64,000 bases of DNA from assembly GCA_965212145.1 (NCBI GenBank), contig CBDBUY010000009.1, positions 620,001-684,000 on the forward strand. Direction: 5' to 3'. Under the pieces are notes generated by a model, which saw nothing but the letters and a program-made list of their open reading frames with translations, was not told where the DNA came from and searched no databases. This stretch comes from JAAEPI01 sp965212145 (GTDB lineage Bacteria; Bacteroidota; Bacteroidia; Cytophagales; Cyclobacteriaceae). The first letter of the stretch is position 1. Every line of letters begins with the position of its first letter. Both the position numbers and the translations under genes were made by a program. Shown here piece after piece: positions 53,859 through 62,852 of the stretch.

Positions 53859-54472
53859 TGTTGAAATTGATAAATAAGGTATTAGTAGTTGGCGTGGTTG
53901 CTGTTTTCCTATCAGGATGTACGGCGAAAGGTGATGATCCGGGTTTGGAGTTTGCTCCTAATATGTATCACTCCGTAGGGTATGAACCGCTCACCCAGAT
54001 TAAGGAAAAGGATCACCTCTGGCCCGATTCTAATCCGGACGATGGACACAGTGAGTTTTATAATTCGAATCCTTACAATCAATTTGAAATGACCATGATG
54101 GAACCTGTAGAGGGAACTGTCAGAAGAGGCCAATATTTGCCATATAGGCTAGAGAAGGACAGTGTAGCAATGGCTGCTGACCTGATAAATCCATATGAAG
54201 GCAAAGAAGATGTGATCAAGGATGGAAAGGCCTTGTATGAAAGATTTTGTGAGCACTGTCATGGAGAGAAAGGGCAAGGGGACGGCTTGGTTGGTCAAGT
54301 TTTACTCGGGGTGCCTGCTTATAACGTGGGTGCCACGAAAGATTTGCCAGCGGGTCATATTTTTCATGTGATTACTCATGGAATTCGAAGAATGGGTGCA
54401 CATGGCTCGCAGTTAAGCGAGGATGAGCGATGGAAGATCGTGACGTACGTTCAAACATTACAGAACCAATAA
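53858..54472 (+). CDS. actE: Alternative complex III subunit ActE, monohaem cytochrome c lipoprotein
   Basis: The 204-residue protein has a lipoprotein signal (VAVFLSGCTAKGDD) and one haem motif (ERFCEHCHGEKGQGDG) in the C-terminal cytochrome domain, with the methionine ligand in GIRRMGAHGSQL. It is the exit cytochrome of the complex. Its C-terminal helix is DERWKIVTYVQTLQNQ. Confidence 0.92.
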   Translation: MLKLINKVLVVGVVAVFLSGCTAKGDDPGLEFAPNMYHSVGYEPLTQIKEKDHLWPDSNPDDGHSEFYNSNPYNQFEMTMMEPVEGTVRRGQYLPYRLEKDSVAMAADLINPYEGKEDVIKDGKALYERFCEHCHGEKGQGDGLVGQVLLGVPAYNVGATKDLPAGHIFHVITHGIRRMGAHGSQLSEDERWKIVTYVQTLQNQ

Positions 54473-54483
54473 TTGCTAACCTA

Positions 54484-55857
54484 GTGAATACCGGAGACGA
54501 AAGATTTGAGTTTACATCCAAAGCCAAAAAGAACCTGGTCATAACTCTAGTTGTGGGGGTTGTACTGGCGATTCTTGGAATTGTCCAGGCACAATCTGGC
54601 GGGGGACATGGTGACGAACATGGAGATTCCCATGATAAAACCGAAATGGCTCACGACGAGAAATCGAATCAGGAAAGCCATGGTGAAGAAAAGGCGCATG
54701 GTGAACATAGCGAAGTAGAGGAAGGTCATGGTGAAGGACATCACGGTTCGCCCACTTGGCTAAAGAGAGTTTATTCAAACCTGTGGATTAACACGGTGTT
54801 TTATGCCGGTTTGGCATTAATAGGAGTGTTTTTCTTTGCAATTCAATATGCGGCTCAGGCTGGATGGTCGGCGGGTATTAAAAGAATCCCACTGGCATTT
54901 GGAGCATGGTTACCAATTGCTTTTGGATTAATAGTGGTCATGTTTTTTGTGGCTGGACCTGATCTTTTTCACTGGACACACTCCGATGTGTACGGGGAAC
55001 ATGGTGACAAACTTATGAATCACAAGTCGGGCTTCTTCTTCTGGCCAATGGAAGCGGGCACATTTCCTGCTTTTTGGTTTGGTCGTTTGATTCTGTTTTT
55101 CGGTGTTTGGATTTTCTTCATGCGGAAGCTTAGAAAACTGGCATTCGATGAAGACTTGGATGCGGGAACAGATCGCTGGTACAGAATGCGAAAAATTTCA
55201 GCTGGTTTCTTAGTCTTTTTTGCCTTCTCTTCGTCCATAGCGGCATGGGATTGGGTAATGTCAATCGATACGCACTGGTTTAGTACAATGTTCGGTTGGT
55301 ACAACTTTGCTAGCTGGTGGGTGGCTGGATTGGCTCTGACTACTTTCATTGTGGTTATGCTGAAAGACAAAGGCTATTTGGCCATAGTGAATCAGAATCA
55401 CATTCATGACCTTGGTAAATTCGTTTTTGCCTTCAGTATTTTCTGGACATACATCTGGTTTTCGCAATTCTTATTGATCTATTACGCGCACATTCCTGAG
55501 GAAACGGTATACTTCATGGATAGATGGAAGGGGCCTTATGCAGGAGTTTTCTATTTCAATTTGATTATTAATTTCTTCTTTCCATTCTTAGTCTTAATGA
55601 CCCGTGATTCTAAGCGTCATTCAAGAATTTTGAAAGTAGTTTGTCCAGCGGTGGTCTTTGGTCATTGGATGGATTTCTATTTAATGATTACTCCGGGAAC
55701 CATGAAGTTCGAAGGTGGGTTTGGATTTATAGAAATTGGATTTATTCTGGTGTTCATAAGTGCTTTCTTATTTGTAGTATTTCGACAGATGGCCAAGGCA
55801 CCTCTCTATGCTAAGAATCATCCTATGTTGGAGGAAAGTTTACATCACCATATTTAA
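54484..55857 (+). CDS. actF: Alternative complex III subunit ActF with a histidine-rich N-terminal segment
   Basis: The start chosen is the GTG at 54484, which follows the actE stop by 11 bases; an ATG at 54430 would overlap the conserved end of actE. The protein then has 457 residues, about ten membrane helices and the ActF/ActC pattern (WTHSDVYGEHGDKLMNHKSG, FYLMITPGTMKFEGG). Between helices 1 and 2 is a hydrophilic His/Asp/Glu-rich stretch (about residues 35-85, many HG and HD pairs). ActF is the second quinone-related subunit. Confidence 0.9.
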   Translation: MNTGDERFEFTSKAKKNLVITLVVGVVLAILGIVQAQSGGGHGDEHGDSHDKTEMAHDEKSNQESHGEEKAHGEHSEVEEGHGEGHHGSPTWLKRVYSNLWINTVFYAGLALIGVFFFAIQYAAQAGWSAGIKRIPLAFGAWLPIAFGLIVVMFFVAGPDLFHWTHSDVYGEHGDKLMNHKSGFFFWPMEAGTFPAFWFGRLILFFGVWIFFMRKLRKLAFDEDLDAGTDRWYRMRKISAGFLVFFAFSSSIAAWDWVMSIDTHWFSTMFGWYNFASWWVAGLALTTFIVVMLKDKGYLAIVNQNHIHDLGKFVFAFSIFWTYIWFSQFLLIYYAHIPEETVYFMDRWKGPYAGVFYFNLIINFFFPFLVLMTRDSKRHSRILKVVCPAVVFGHWMDFYLMITPGTMKFEGGFGFIEIGFILVFISAFLFVVFRQMAKAPLYAKNHPMLEESLHHHI

Positions 55858-55868
55858 TAATTAAGTAA

Positions 55869-56978
55869 ATGAATACTTTATTCATCATAACCTTAATCCT
55901 GATTGTAGCGGTTGCTTTGGTGATTTTCAGAGTGGCTACTCTGGTAGGAATTGTACGCGGAGAAACAAAAAAACAAGTCCCTACCGGGAATAAAATTCAA
56001 GCCACTTTGCTGTTGGTATTCCTTATCGTTGGAATAGCAGCATTCTTCTATTATTCGTTCTTTGGTGGCGTTAAGAATTTCACTCAGCCATTGGCTTCCG
56101 AGCACGGTGCTGTAACGGATCAGCTATTCTGGATAACCATGGCGATTACGATTTTCGTATTCATCGTGACTCATATTTTCTTGTTCGGATTTGCGTTCAA
56201 ATACCAGCACAAAGAAGGAAATCAAGCTGATTTTTACCCGCACAATAATAAGCTCGAAATGATCTGGACGATTATTCCGGCAATCGTTTTGGCAATACTA
56301 ATTTTCTCTGGATTAAAGGCTTGGAACAAGTTTGTGATTTCAGATCCACCAGAAGGAACAGAGGTCATTGAAGTAATGGGCTATCAATTTGGATGGTCGT
56401 TTAGATATGGAGGAAATGCTGACGGTGAATTGGGTAGCTACGATTTCCGTAAAATCAGCCTCGAGAGAAATAACCCGATGGGTATTGATGTCACGGATGA
56501 AAGAACGTTCGATGATTTCATGTCAACTCAGCTAGTAATTCCGAAAGGTAGGCCGGTTGAATTGAGTATCAGAGCTCGTGATGTTATTCACAGTGTTTAT
56601 AATCCTCATTTCAGAATCCAAATGAATGCGGTTCCTGGTCATCCAACGAGATTATGGTTTACTGCCACAAAATCTACCGATGACATGCGAACTGAAACGG
56701 GTAATCCAGAGTTTGACTATGAGTTGGTTTGTAACAAAATCTGTGGAAAGAGTCACTTTGGGATGAAGGCCATAATTAAAGTTTTAGAACAGGATGATTA
56801 TGACGTTTGGTACGCTCAGCAAAATGCTTGGCTACAGCAAAATCCTGATTATTTGAAGGATGTACCAGAGGATTTACAGGAGGCGGCTAAGATAGCAGCC
56901 CAGATAGAAGACGAACCTGAAGTTGCCGAAGAGGTTGAGGAAATGTCACCTGAGGTAACCGAAGCAATTAACAACTAG
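55869..56978 (+). CDS. coxB: Cytochrome c oxidase subunit II with an extended membrane part
   Basis: The 369-residue protein carries the dinuclear CuA centre: VCNKICGKSHFGMK (Cys-x3-Cys-x3-His-x2-Met) and an upstream His in RDVIHSVYNPHFRIQ. The N-terminal part has four membrane helices (about 3-24, 40-62, 85-106, 134-156) instead of the usual two. The C-terminal tail is acidic (EDEPEVAEEVEE). It accepts electrons from a cytochrome c, most likely via the Act complex, and passes them to CoxA. Confidence 0.93.
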   Translation: MNTLFIITLILIVAVALVIFRVATLVGIVRGETKKQVPTGNKIQATLLLVFLIVGIAAFFYYSFFGGVKNFTQPLASEHGAVTDQLFWITMAITIFVFIVTHIFLFGFAFKYQHKEGNQADFYPHNNKLEMIWTIIPAIVLAILIFSGLKAWNKFVISDPPEGTEVIEVMGYQFGWSFRYGGNADGELGSYDFRKISLERNNPMGIDVTDERTFDDFMSTQLVIPKGRPVELSIRARDVIHSVYNPHFRIQMNAVPGHPTRLWFTATKSTDDMRTETGNPEFDYELVCNKICGKSHFGMKAIIKVLEQDDYDVWYAQQNAWLQQNPDYLKDVPEDLQEAAKIAAQIEDEPEVAEEVEEMSPEVTEAINN

Positions 56979-57001
56979 AAAACGACTTTAGATAAAAAAT
57001 T

Positions 57002-58876
57002 ATGTCAGCAACTGGTGAACACAATGGACACGATGATCACGGGCATGAGCATCATCAGCAAAGCTTCGTTTCAAAGTATATTTTCTCTACCGATCATAAG
57101 GTAATTGCTAAGCAATTCTTGATCACTGGAATTTTCTGGGCGATCATCGGTGGGGGAATGTCAGTTATTTTCAGACTTCAGCTGGGCTTTCCAAATGCCG
57201 ATCTTTCTTGGTTAGAACCTTTGTTGGGGAAATGGATTGTTGAGGGAAAACTGGAGCAAGAATTCTATTTGGCCTTAGTGACCATGCATGGTACCATCAT
57301 GGTCTTCTTTGTCTTGACGGCAGGGTTAAGTGGTACGTTTTCAAATTTCTTAATTCCACTTCAGATTGGTGCAAGGGACATGGCCTCTGGGTTCATGAAC
57401 ATGTTATCATATTGGTTCTTCTTCCTGTCAAGTGTGGTGATGTTCATTTCATTATTCATGGAAACAGGACCTGCAAGTGGTGGATGGACAATTTACCCAC
57501 CTTTGAGTGCGTTACCGCAGGCAATGCCAGGTTCTGGGATTGGTATGACCTTATGGTTAGTTGCGATGGTATTCTTCATCGTTTCGACATTACTAGGAGG
57601 TATCAACTACATCACAACAGTTATTAACCTCCGAACAGAAGGAATGACCTTCTCAAGACTACCGCTTACTATTTGGGCGTTCTTTATTACAGCAATCATT
57701 GGTTTATTGTCATTTCCGGTATTGTTCTCAGCAGCATTGCTGTTGGTGTTTGACAGATCTTTTGGAACAAGCTTCTACCTATCGGAAATATTTATCAATG
57801 GTGAGGCTCTCCCTAACCTTGGAGGAAACCCCATTCTATATCAGCACTTATTCTGGTTCCTAGGACACCCGGAAGTATACATTGTACTACTACCGGCACT
57901 TGGAATCACTTCAGAAATTATCTCTACGAACTCCAGGAAGCCGATTTTCGGATACAGAGCTATGATTGGGTCAATGCTAGCGATTGCTTTCTTGTCATTC
58001 GTTGTTTGGGCTCACCACATGTTTGTGTCCGGGCTTAACCCTTTCCTTGGAGGAGTGTTCATGCTCTTGACATTGATAATTGCCGTTCCATCTGCGGTCA
58101 AGGCATTTAATTATATCACCACATTGTGGCGAGGAAACATTGTCTTTACACCCGGCATGCTATTTTCGATAGGACTGGTGTCCTTTTTTATATCGGGAGG
58201 TCTGACTGGTATTTTCCTTGGTAACGCGGTTCTGGATATTAATCTGCACGATACGTATTTCGTAGTGGCACACTTCCACTTAGTAATGGGAAGTGCGTCT
58301 TTCTTTGGCTTATTGGCTGGGGTTTATCATTGGTTTCCAAAGATGTTTGGCCGTATGATGGACGACCGCTTAGGAAAAATACATTTCTGGCTGACGTTTG
58401 TTGGGGTGTATCTTGTTTTCTTCCCACTTCATTACATTGGAATGGCAGGATTCCCTAGACGATATTATTCATTCACAAGTTTTGATGCGTTCAGTACGCA
58501 CATGGACTTGAATATGTTCGTGAGTACAGCAGCGGCTATTACGTTTGCGGCTCAATTCATATTCTTATTCAACTTCTTCTACAGCATTTTTAAAGGAAGA
58601 AAAGCGCCAGCTAATCCTTGGAGGTCAAATACGCTCGAGTGGTCAACTCCACGAGTTCCTGGTCATGGCAACTGGGTTGGAGATATTCCTAAGGTTTACA
58701 GATGGGCTTATGATTACAGCAAGCCTGGATCTGATGAGGATTTCATCCCACAATACGTGCCTTTGTCCCATACTCCAGAATCCAATTTGGATCATGAGAA
58801 GGACTTGGCTGAGCAGGAGGAACTAGAGGGCGTTGAAATTCCGCATGTCGAGCCAGAAAAGGTTTCTGAGGTTTAA
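57002..58876 (+). CDS. coxA: Cytochrome c oxidase subunit I, caa3 type
   Basis: The 624-residue catalytic subunit of the haem-copper oxidase reduces oxygen. It has His in TMHGTIMVFFVLTAG (haem a), CuB and crosslinked Tyr in WFLGHPEVYIVLLPALG, WAHHMFVSG and VAHFHLVMGS (haem a and a3 ligands). Its N-terminus is His-rich (GEHNGHDDHGHEHHQQ). The C-terminal tail is charged. It overlaps the start of ctaA by 32 bases. Confidence 0.95.
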   Translation: MSATGEHNGHDDHGHEHHQQSFVSKYIFSTDHKVIAKQFLITGIFWAIIGGGMSVIFRLQLGFPNADLSWLEPLLGKWIVEGKLEQEFYLALVTMHGTIMVFFVLTAGLSGTFSNFLIPLQIGARDMASGFMNMLSYWFFFLSSVVMFISLFMETGPASGGWTIYPPLSALPQAMPGSGIGMTLWLVAMVFFIVSTLLGGINYITTVINLRTEGMTFSRLPLTIWAFFITAIIGLLSFPVLFSAALLLVFDRSFGTSFYLSEIFINGEALPNLGGNPILYQHLFWFLGHPEVYIVLLPALGITSEIISTNSRKPIFGYRAMIGSMLAIAFLSFVVWAHHMFVSGLNPFLGGVFMLLTLIIAVPSAVKAFNYITTLWRGNIVFTPGMLFSIGLVSFFISGGLTGIFLGNAVLDINLHDTYFVVAHFHLVMGSASFFGLLAGVYHWFPKMFGRMMDDRLGKIHFWLTFVGVYLVFFPLHYIGMAGFPRRYYSFTSFDAFSTHMDLNMFVSTAAAITFAAQFIFLFNFFYSIFKGRKAPANPWRSNTLEWSTPRVPGHGNWVGDIPKVYRWAYDYSKPGSDEDFIPQYVPLSHTPESNLDHEKDLAEQEELEGVEIPHVEPEKVSEV

Positions 58877-59849
58877 TTTAGCTACCATAGTATCGGTATA
58901 CGTGCTGATACTTGTCGGGGCAATTGTTAGAAGCCAGGGAGCTGGTATGGGTTGTCCTGACTGGCCGAAATGTTTTGGTGAGTACATTCCACCGGCAGAG
59001 TCGGAACTGCCAAATAATTATCGAGAACTTTTCTTAGAGGAAAGAATTCAGAAGAACGAAAAGCTGGCCAAGGTTCTATCAAGTATTGGTATGACCGATT
59101 CAGCTCAGCGGATTTTGAATGATCCGAATGTCAATAAGACTGAGGCCTTTGATTCGACCAAAGCATGGATTGAGTATGCAAACCGATTGGTGGGAGTTGT
59201 CATTGGATTGTTTGTATTACTCAATATGATCTACGCGTTCCAGTATTGGAATAAAAACAAATTGATCCCAATTCTTGGGGTTTCAGTTTTCCTACTTACT
59301 GGTTTTCAGGGATGGGTGGGATCACTGGTTGTCTCAACAAATCTTCTTCCGGGTTTTCTAACCTTTCATATGGTGCTGGCATTGGTGATTGTACTATTGC
59401 TGATTTATATGCATGTGAGATCACGCGAGGATGAAACTTGGATGGTGACTCGGAAAATGAAATGGCTCATAGGAATCTTTGTGATTTTATTAGTGCCACA
59501 GATAATTACCGGGACTCTTACAAGAGAACAAGTGGATGTTCTCTTAGAGAGTGATGTGGCTAGAAGATTTATTCCTGAGCAGCTTTCGGGTGCCTATTTT
59601 ATTCATCGAAGTTATTCATGGCTGATGTTGGGGTTGGCCATTGCATCATATTTTCTGCTTAGGCGGAACGGATTTATAAATTGGCCAAGGGCCATTTTGG
59701 TTGTTGTTTTCATTGAGGTGTTGCTCGGTATAAGTATGGTTTTTATGAGCATGCCCATCATTTTTCAACCATTCCATCTCTTATTGGCTACACTGCTTCT
59801 TGGGGGGCTCTTTTATTTATTTTTGCGAATCGAAACAGTGAAGGTCTAG
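58845..59849 (+). CDS. ctaA: Haem A synthase (COX15/CtaA)
   Basis: From the ATG at 58845 (a TTG four codons earlier is less likely) the protein has 334 residues with eight membrane helices. VGAIVRSQGAGMGCPDWPKCFGEY, with its two cysteines, IEYANRLVGVVIGLFVLL and FLTFHMVLALVIVLLLIYMH are as in CtaA. It converts haem O to haem A, needed for the oxidase. The stop TAG shares a base with the GTG start of ctaB. Confidence 0.93.
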   Translation: MSSQKRFLRFNLATIVSVYVLILVGAIVRSQGAGMGCPDWPKCFGEYIPPAESELPNNYRELFLEERIQKNEKLAKVLSSIGMTDSAQRILNDPNVNKTEAFDSTKAWIEYANRLVGVVIGLFVLLNMIYAFQYWNKNKLIPILGVSVFLLTGFQGWVGSLVVSTNLLPGFLTFHMVLALVIVLLLIYMHVRSREDETWMVTRKMKWLIGIFVILLVPQIITGTLTREQVDVLLESDVARRFIPEQLSGAYFIHRSYSWLMLGLAIASYFLLRRNGFINWPRAILVVVFIEVLLGISMVFMSMPIIFQPFHLLLATLLLGGLFYLFLRIETVKV

Positions 59850-60730
59850 TGGAAATAGTGAGTGATATATCGATGGCTTCAAAGGCAAGAGCTTATTTTG
59901 AGCTCCTCAAGCCGCGCTTATCTTTTCTAGTGGCATTTTCTTCTGGATTCGGGTTCATTCTCGGAAGCACTGGGGATTGGAATTTTGTTCTGTTGGCTCT
60001 GCTGATGCTTGGGGGATTTCTGGTTTCAGGTGCATCGGTTATTATCAATCAGATACTGGAGAAAGATTACGACGCAATTATGTCTCGTACATCTTCCAGG
60101 CCTTTACCTAGCGGAAGGGTGAGTGTGGATGAAGCAAAAATGGTCGCTGTACTGTCTGGGGTCATTGGACTTTCAATACTCTTCTTTAGTACGAATCTAA
60201 CCACTGTCGTACTCTCTTTTATTTCCCTATTACTCTATGCTTTCGTTTATACACCTCTCAAGAGAGTGGGTCCAATTGCAGTGTTTGTTGGAGCAATTCC
60301 GGGAGCTCTGCCTCCATTTATAGGTTGGGTGGCTGCTACAGGGGTGATGGGGTATGAACCTGGAATATTATTTGGGATTCAGTTCATATGGCAGTTTCCG
60401 CATTTCTGGGCAATCGCCTGGGTTTCTGATGAGGATTATAAACGAGCCGGTTTTAAACTTTTGCCAGGGAACGGTAAAAAAGACATGAGTACGGCGATCA
60501 ATATTATGATCTATACGCTGTTCTTGCTTCCGCTAGGATTATTACCAACTTATTTTGGGATAACCGGAATGACAAGCGCATTAGTCGCAACTATTTGTGG
60601 AATTTTGTTCCTAGCTCAGACGTTCTCTTTACTCAAGGATTATTCGAGAAAATCTGCCTTAAGGATTATGTTCGGATCATTCATTTATTTACCTATTGTT
60701 CAAATAGCATTTTTAATTGATAAACTATAA
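59849..60730 (+). CDS. ctaB: Haem O synthase (protohaem IX farnesyltransferase)
   Basis: The 293-residue enzyme farnesylates haem B. The motif NQILEKDYDAIMSRTSSRPL is the aspartate-rich prenyl-diphosphate site; the second site is around DEDYKRAGF. Seven to nine membrane helices. The start chosen is the GTG coupled to the ctaA stop (TAGTG), as other genes here use TAATG; an ATG at 59873 gives a form 8 residues shorter. The stop shares a base with the next start. Confidence 0.93.
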   Translation: MEIVSDISMASKARAYFELLKPRLSFLVAFSSGFGFILGSTGDWNFVLLALLMLGGFLVSGASVIINQILEKDYDAIMSRTSSRPLPSGRVSVDEAKMVAVLSGVIGLSILFFSTNLTTVVLSFISLLLYAFVYTPLKRVGPIAVFVGAIPGALPPFIGWVAATGVMGYEPGILFGIQFIWQFPHFWAIAWVSDEDYKRAGFKLLPGNGKKDMSTAINIMIYTLFLLPLGLLPTYFGITGMTSALVATICGILFLAQTFSLLKDYSRKSALRIMFGSFIYLPIVQIAFLIDKL

Positions 60731-61314
60731 TGGAAGGCGTGTCTGATTTACCTATCAAACCGAGCGAAAGAGTAAGATCAATGCATCCTCAGAAGTTTGG
60801 GATGTGGTTGTTTTTAATAACAGTCGTAATGATTTTCATTTCATTATCCAGTGCCTACATCGTAAAGAAGGGAGCTGGGAACTGGCAATACATCGAGTTG
60901 CCCTCATTGTTTCAATTAACCACCGGGCTGATTTTACTAAGCAGTGCCAGCATGCACTTTGCATATCGAGCGGCAAAAAAGAATAATCTATTTAACATTA
61001 GACTAGGGGTTACAATCACCGCACTTTTAGCAGCCGGTTTCATTTTTGGGCAGATGAGTGCATGGAATCAGATGGTGGATAATGGAGCTTTCTTTGTTGG
61101 AAATCCTGCTAGCTCATTTATTTATGTTTTTACTGGTGTTCATATTGCTCATTTAGTCGGAGGAATAGTATTTTTGATTATCGTCTTAGTTAGTGCTTTT
61201 CGATATCAGGTTCATTCCAAAAGACTAGCAAGAATTGAGATGTGTGCAACCTATTGGCACTTTTTGGGTGGACTTTGGTTGTATTTATATGTATTTTTGA
61301 TTCTAAATAATTAA
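60730..61314 (+). CDS. Cytochrome c oxidase subunit III, first copy
   Basis: The 194-residue protein has five membrane helices and COX3 features: MHPQKFGMWLFLITVVMIFIS, ASMHFAYRAAKKNNL, FTGVHIAHLVGGIVFLI and CATYWHFLGGLWLYLYVFLI. Shorter than the second copy. Such pairs of subunit III are known in Bacteroidota caa3 clusters; the two may form a heterodimer-like unit. Confidence 0.88.
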   Translation: MEGVSDLPIKPSERVRSMHPQKFGMWLFLITVVMIFISLSSAYIVKKGAGNWQYIELPSLFQLTTGLILLSSASMHFAYRAAKKNNLFNIRLGVTITALLAAGFIFGQMSAWNQMVDNGAFFVGNPASSFIYVFTGVHIAHLVGGIVFLIIVLVSAFRYQVHSKRLARIEMCATYWHFLGGLWLYLYVFLILNN

Positions 61315-61333
61315 GATCTAACCAACTTAATAC

Positions 61334-62080
61334 ATGGCTGATTCTACAGTTGTAATTGAAGGCGAAAAAAAGAACTTGTGGGGTGGTGGTGTTGCTCCCA
61401 TGAAAGCTAGCTACGGCAAGCTGATGATGTGGTTTTTCTTGCTTTCGGATGCATTCACCTTTTCCGCTCTTTTGATCACTTATGGTTATATCAGGTGGAG
61501 CCATCCTGCTTATGATGGAGCAGTTGACGCGTTCAAGTTCTCCCAAGAATATTGGCCAATTCCTGAAAAAGTATTTGAGGCGATTCCGTTTTTCCATGGC
61601 TTGGAAGCACCCCTTGTCTTCGTTGGTCTAATGACATTTATTCTGATTTTGAGTAGTGTGACTATGGTAATGGCGGTGGAAGCAGGAGAGCGGATGGATC
61701 GAAAAGGAGTGGAGAAATGGATGCTATGGACGATTTTGGGTGGTATCGCATTCTTGAGCTGCCAGGCTTGGGAGTGGAGTCACTTCATCCATGGATCTGA
61801 TTTAAGCATGAATGCCATTGGTAACAGCCTCATGGGTGCTGGACTCACTGAAAATCAATATGGCCCACCACCTTTTGCGGCATTGTTCTTTTTCATTACA
61901 GGGTTTCATGGATTCCACGTATTCAGTGGGGTGGTTTTCAACTTCATCATTTTCTATCAAACTGTAGTTGGGAAATTAGAGAAGAGGGGACACTATGAAA
62001 TGGTGGAGAAAGTTGGCCTTTACTGGCACTTTGTAGATTTAGTATGGGTATTTGTTTTCACATTCTTTTATTTGGTATAA
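61334..62080 (+). CDS. Cytochrome c oxidase subunit III, second copy
   Basis: The 248-residue protein has about six membrane helices and the same core (ASYGKLMMWFFLLSDAFTFS, FFITGFHGFHVFSGVVFNFI, VGLYWHFVDLVWVFVFTFFY) as the first copy, plus an insert near residues 60-85. It starts 19 bases after the first copy. Both copies are complete with no sign of decay. Confidence 0.9.
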   Translation: MADSTVVIEGEKKNLWGGGVAPMKASYGKLMMWFFLLSDAFTFSALLITYGYIRWSHPAYDGAVDAFKFSQEYWPIPEKVFEAIPFFHGLEAPLVFVGLMTFILILSSVTMVMAVEAGERMDRKGVEKWMLWTILGGIAFLSCQAWEWSHFIHGSDLSMNAIGNSLMGAGLTENQYGPPPFAALFFFITGFHGFHVFSGVVFNFIIFYQTVVGKLEKRGHYEMVEKVGLYWHFVDLVWVFVFTFFYLV

Positions 62081-62089
62081 GACAAGATC

Positions 62090-62425
62090 ATGACACAAGA
62101 AACTAACGAAATCGAAGTAAAACCTGTCAATAAATCTAAGGTCAAGACATTCATTAGAGTGACAATTATCTTGGCAGTAGTCACAGGTATCGAATATTTG
62201 ATTGCGTTCACGGTACCACATGATTACAAAATGACTCGTGTGGTGATTTTTGTCTTGCTTACGATAGTGAAGGCTTTCTACATTGTCTGGGAATTCATGC
62301 ACTTGGGGCATGAGAAAAAATCATTGAAGATGTCGGTGGTTCTGCCGATGCTGTTTGTCGTTTTCTTCATCTTCATTATGATTTATCAAGGGGACGCAGT
62401 TTTTGATGCTTTAGTAGGAAGATAA
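62090..62425 (+). CDS. Cytochrome c oxidase subunit IV, prokaryotic type
   Basis: The 111-residue protein has three membrane helices (about 20-40, 50-72 and 84-104) and the family motif VKAFYIVWEFMHLGHEK. It is a small structural subunit of the oxidase. It follows the second subunit III gene after 9 bases, and a gap of one base separates it from the next start. Confidence 0.9.
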   Translation: MTQETNEIEVKPVNKSKVKTFIRVTIILAVVTGIEYLIAFTVPHDYKMTRVVIFVLLTIVKAFYIVWEFMHLGHEKKSLKMSVVLPMLFVVFFIFIMIYQGDAVFDALVGR

Positions 62426-62426
62426 A

Positions 62427-62852
62427 TTGGGTGTTTCCCGCAAAGGGCTGTTTAGGCTGGCCCTGCTGATTTTAGCTATTCCGGTTATTCTGTTACTGAC
62501 TCTTCATTTCTTTGGAGAGAACAGGATGTCTGTAGAGACGAATACACCTCTAAAAAATTGTGGATTGCGCAATTCTGAGGTATCCGTGCATCTTTCAAGT
62601 CCTTTGCTATTGAAGACAATTGAAGAAAAGAATCAACTAGCGAGAGTGTTGAAAGCCCTCGATAAGAAGAAAATTGCTTTTGATTCTTCAGATTACCCCT
62701 GTTTTGGGGACACACTTTCACTGCTAATGGTTGATGATAAAAATAATTTGCGAGGCAGCTATTATCTGGAACATTCTGACATCAATAGGTTGTTTGTAGA
62801 ATTAGATATTGTAAAACTGCAGAGTAGTTATGGACGAGAAGTCTCAAGGTAA
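62427..62852 (+). CDS. SCO-like protein that lacks the copper-binding core
   Basis: The 141-residue protein from a TTG start has an N-terminal helix (FRLALLILAIPVILLLTLHF) and FFGENR, both as at the start of Bacteroidota SCO proteins. Its C-terminal part (LSLLMVDDKNNLRGSYYLEH and NRLFVELDIV) resembles the last strand and helix of SCO. The middle with the copper-binding CxxxCP and its partner histidine is missing; the cysteines are 45 and 92. SCO usually delivers copper to CuA and stands in this position of the operon. The similarity is by eye. It overlaps the DUF420 gene by 23 bases. Confidence 0.6.
   Translation: MGVSRKGLFRLALLILAIPVILLLTLHFFGENRMSVETNTPLKNCGLRNSEVSVHLSSPLLLKTIEEKNQLARVLKALDKKKIAFDSSDYPCFGDTLSLLMVDDKNNLRGSYYLEHSDINRLFVELDIVKLQSSYGREVSR

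Noticed and set aside
60730..62080. Two subunit III genes as a recent duplication
   Set aside because: The copies differ in length and sequence, and paired subunit III genes are normal in Bacteroidota oxidase operons.
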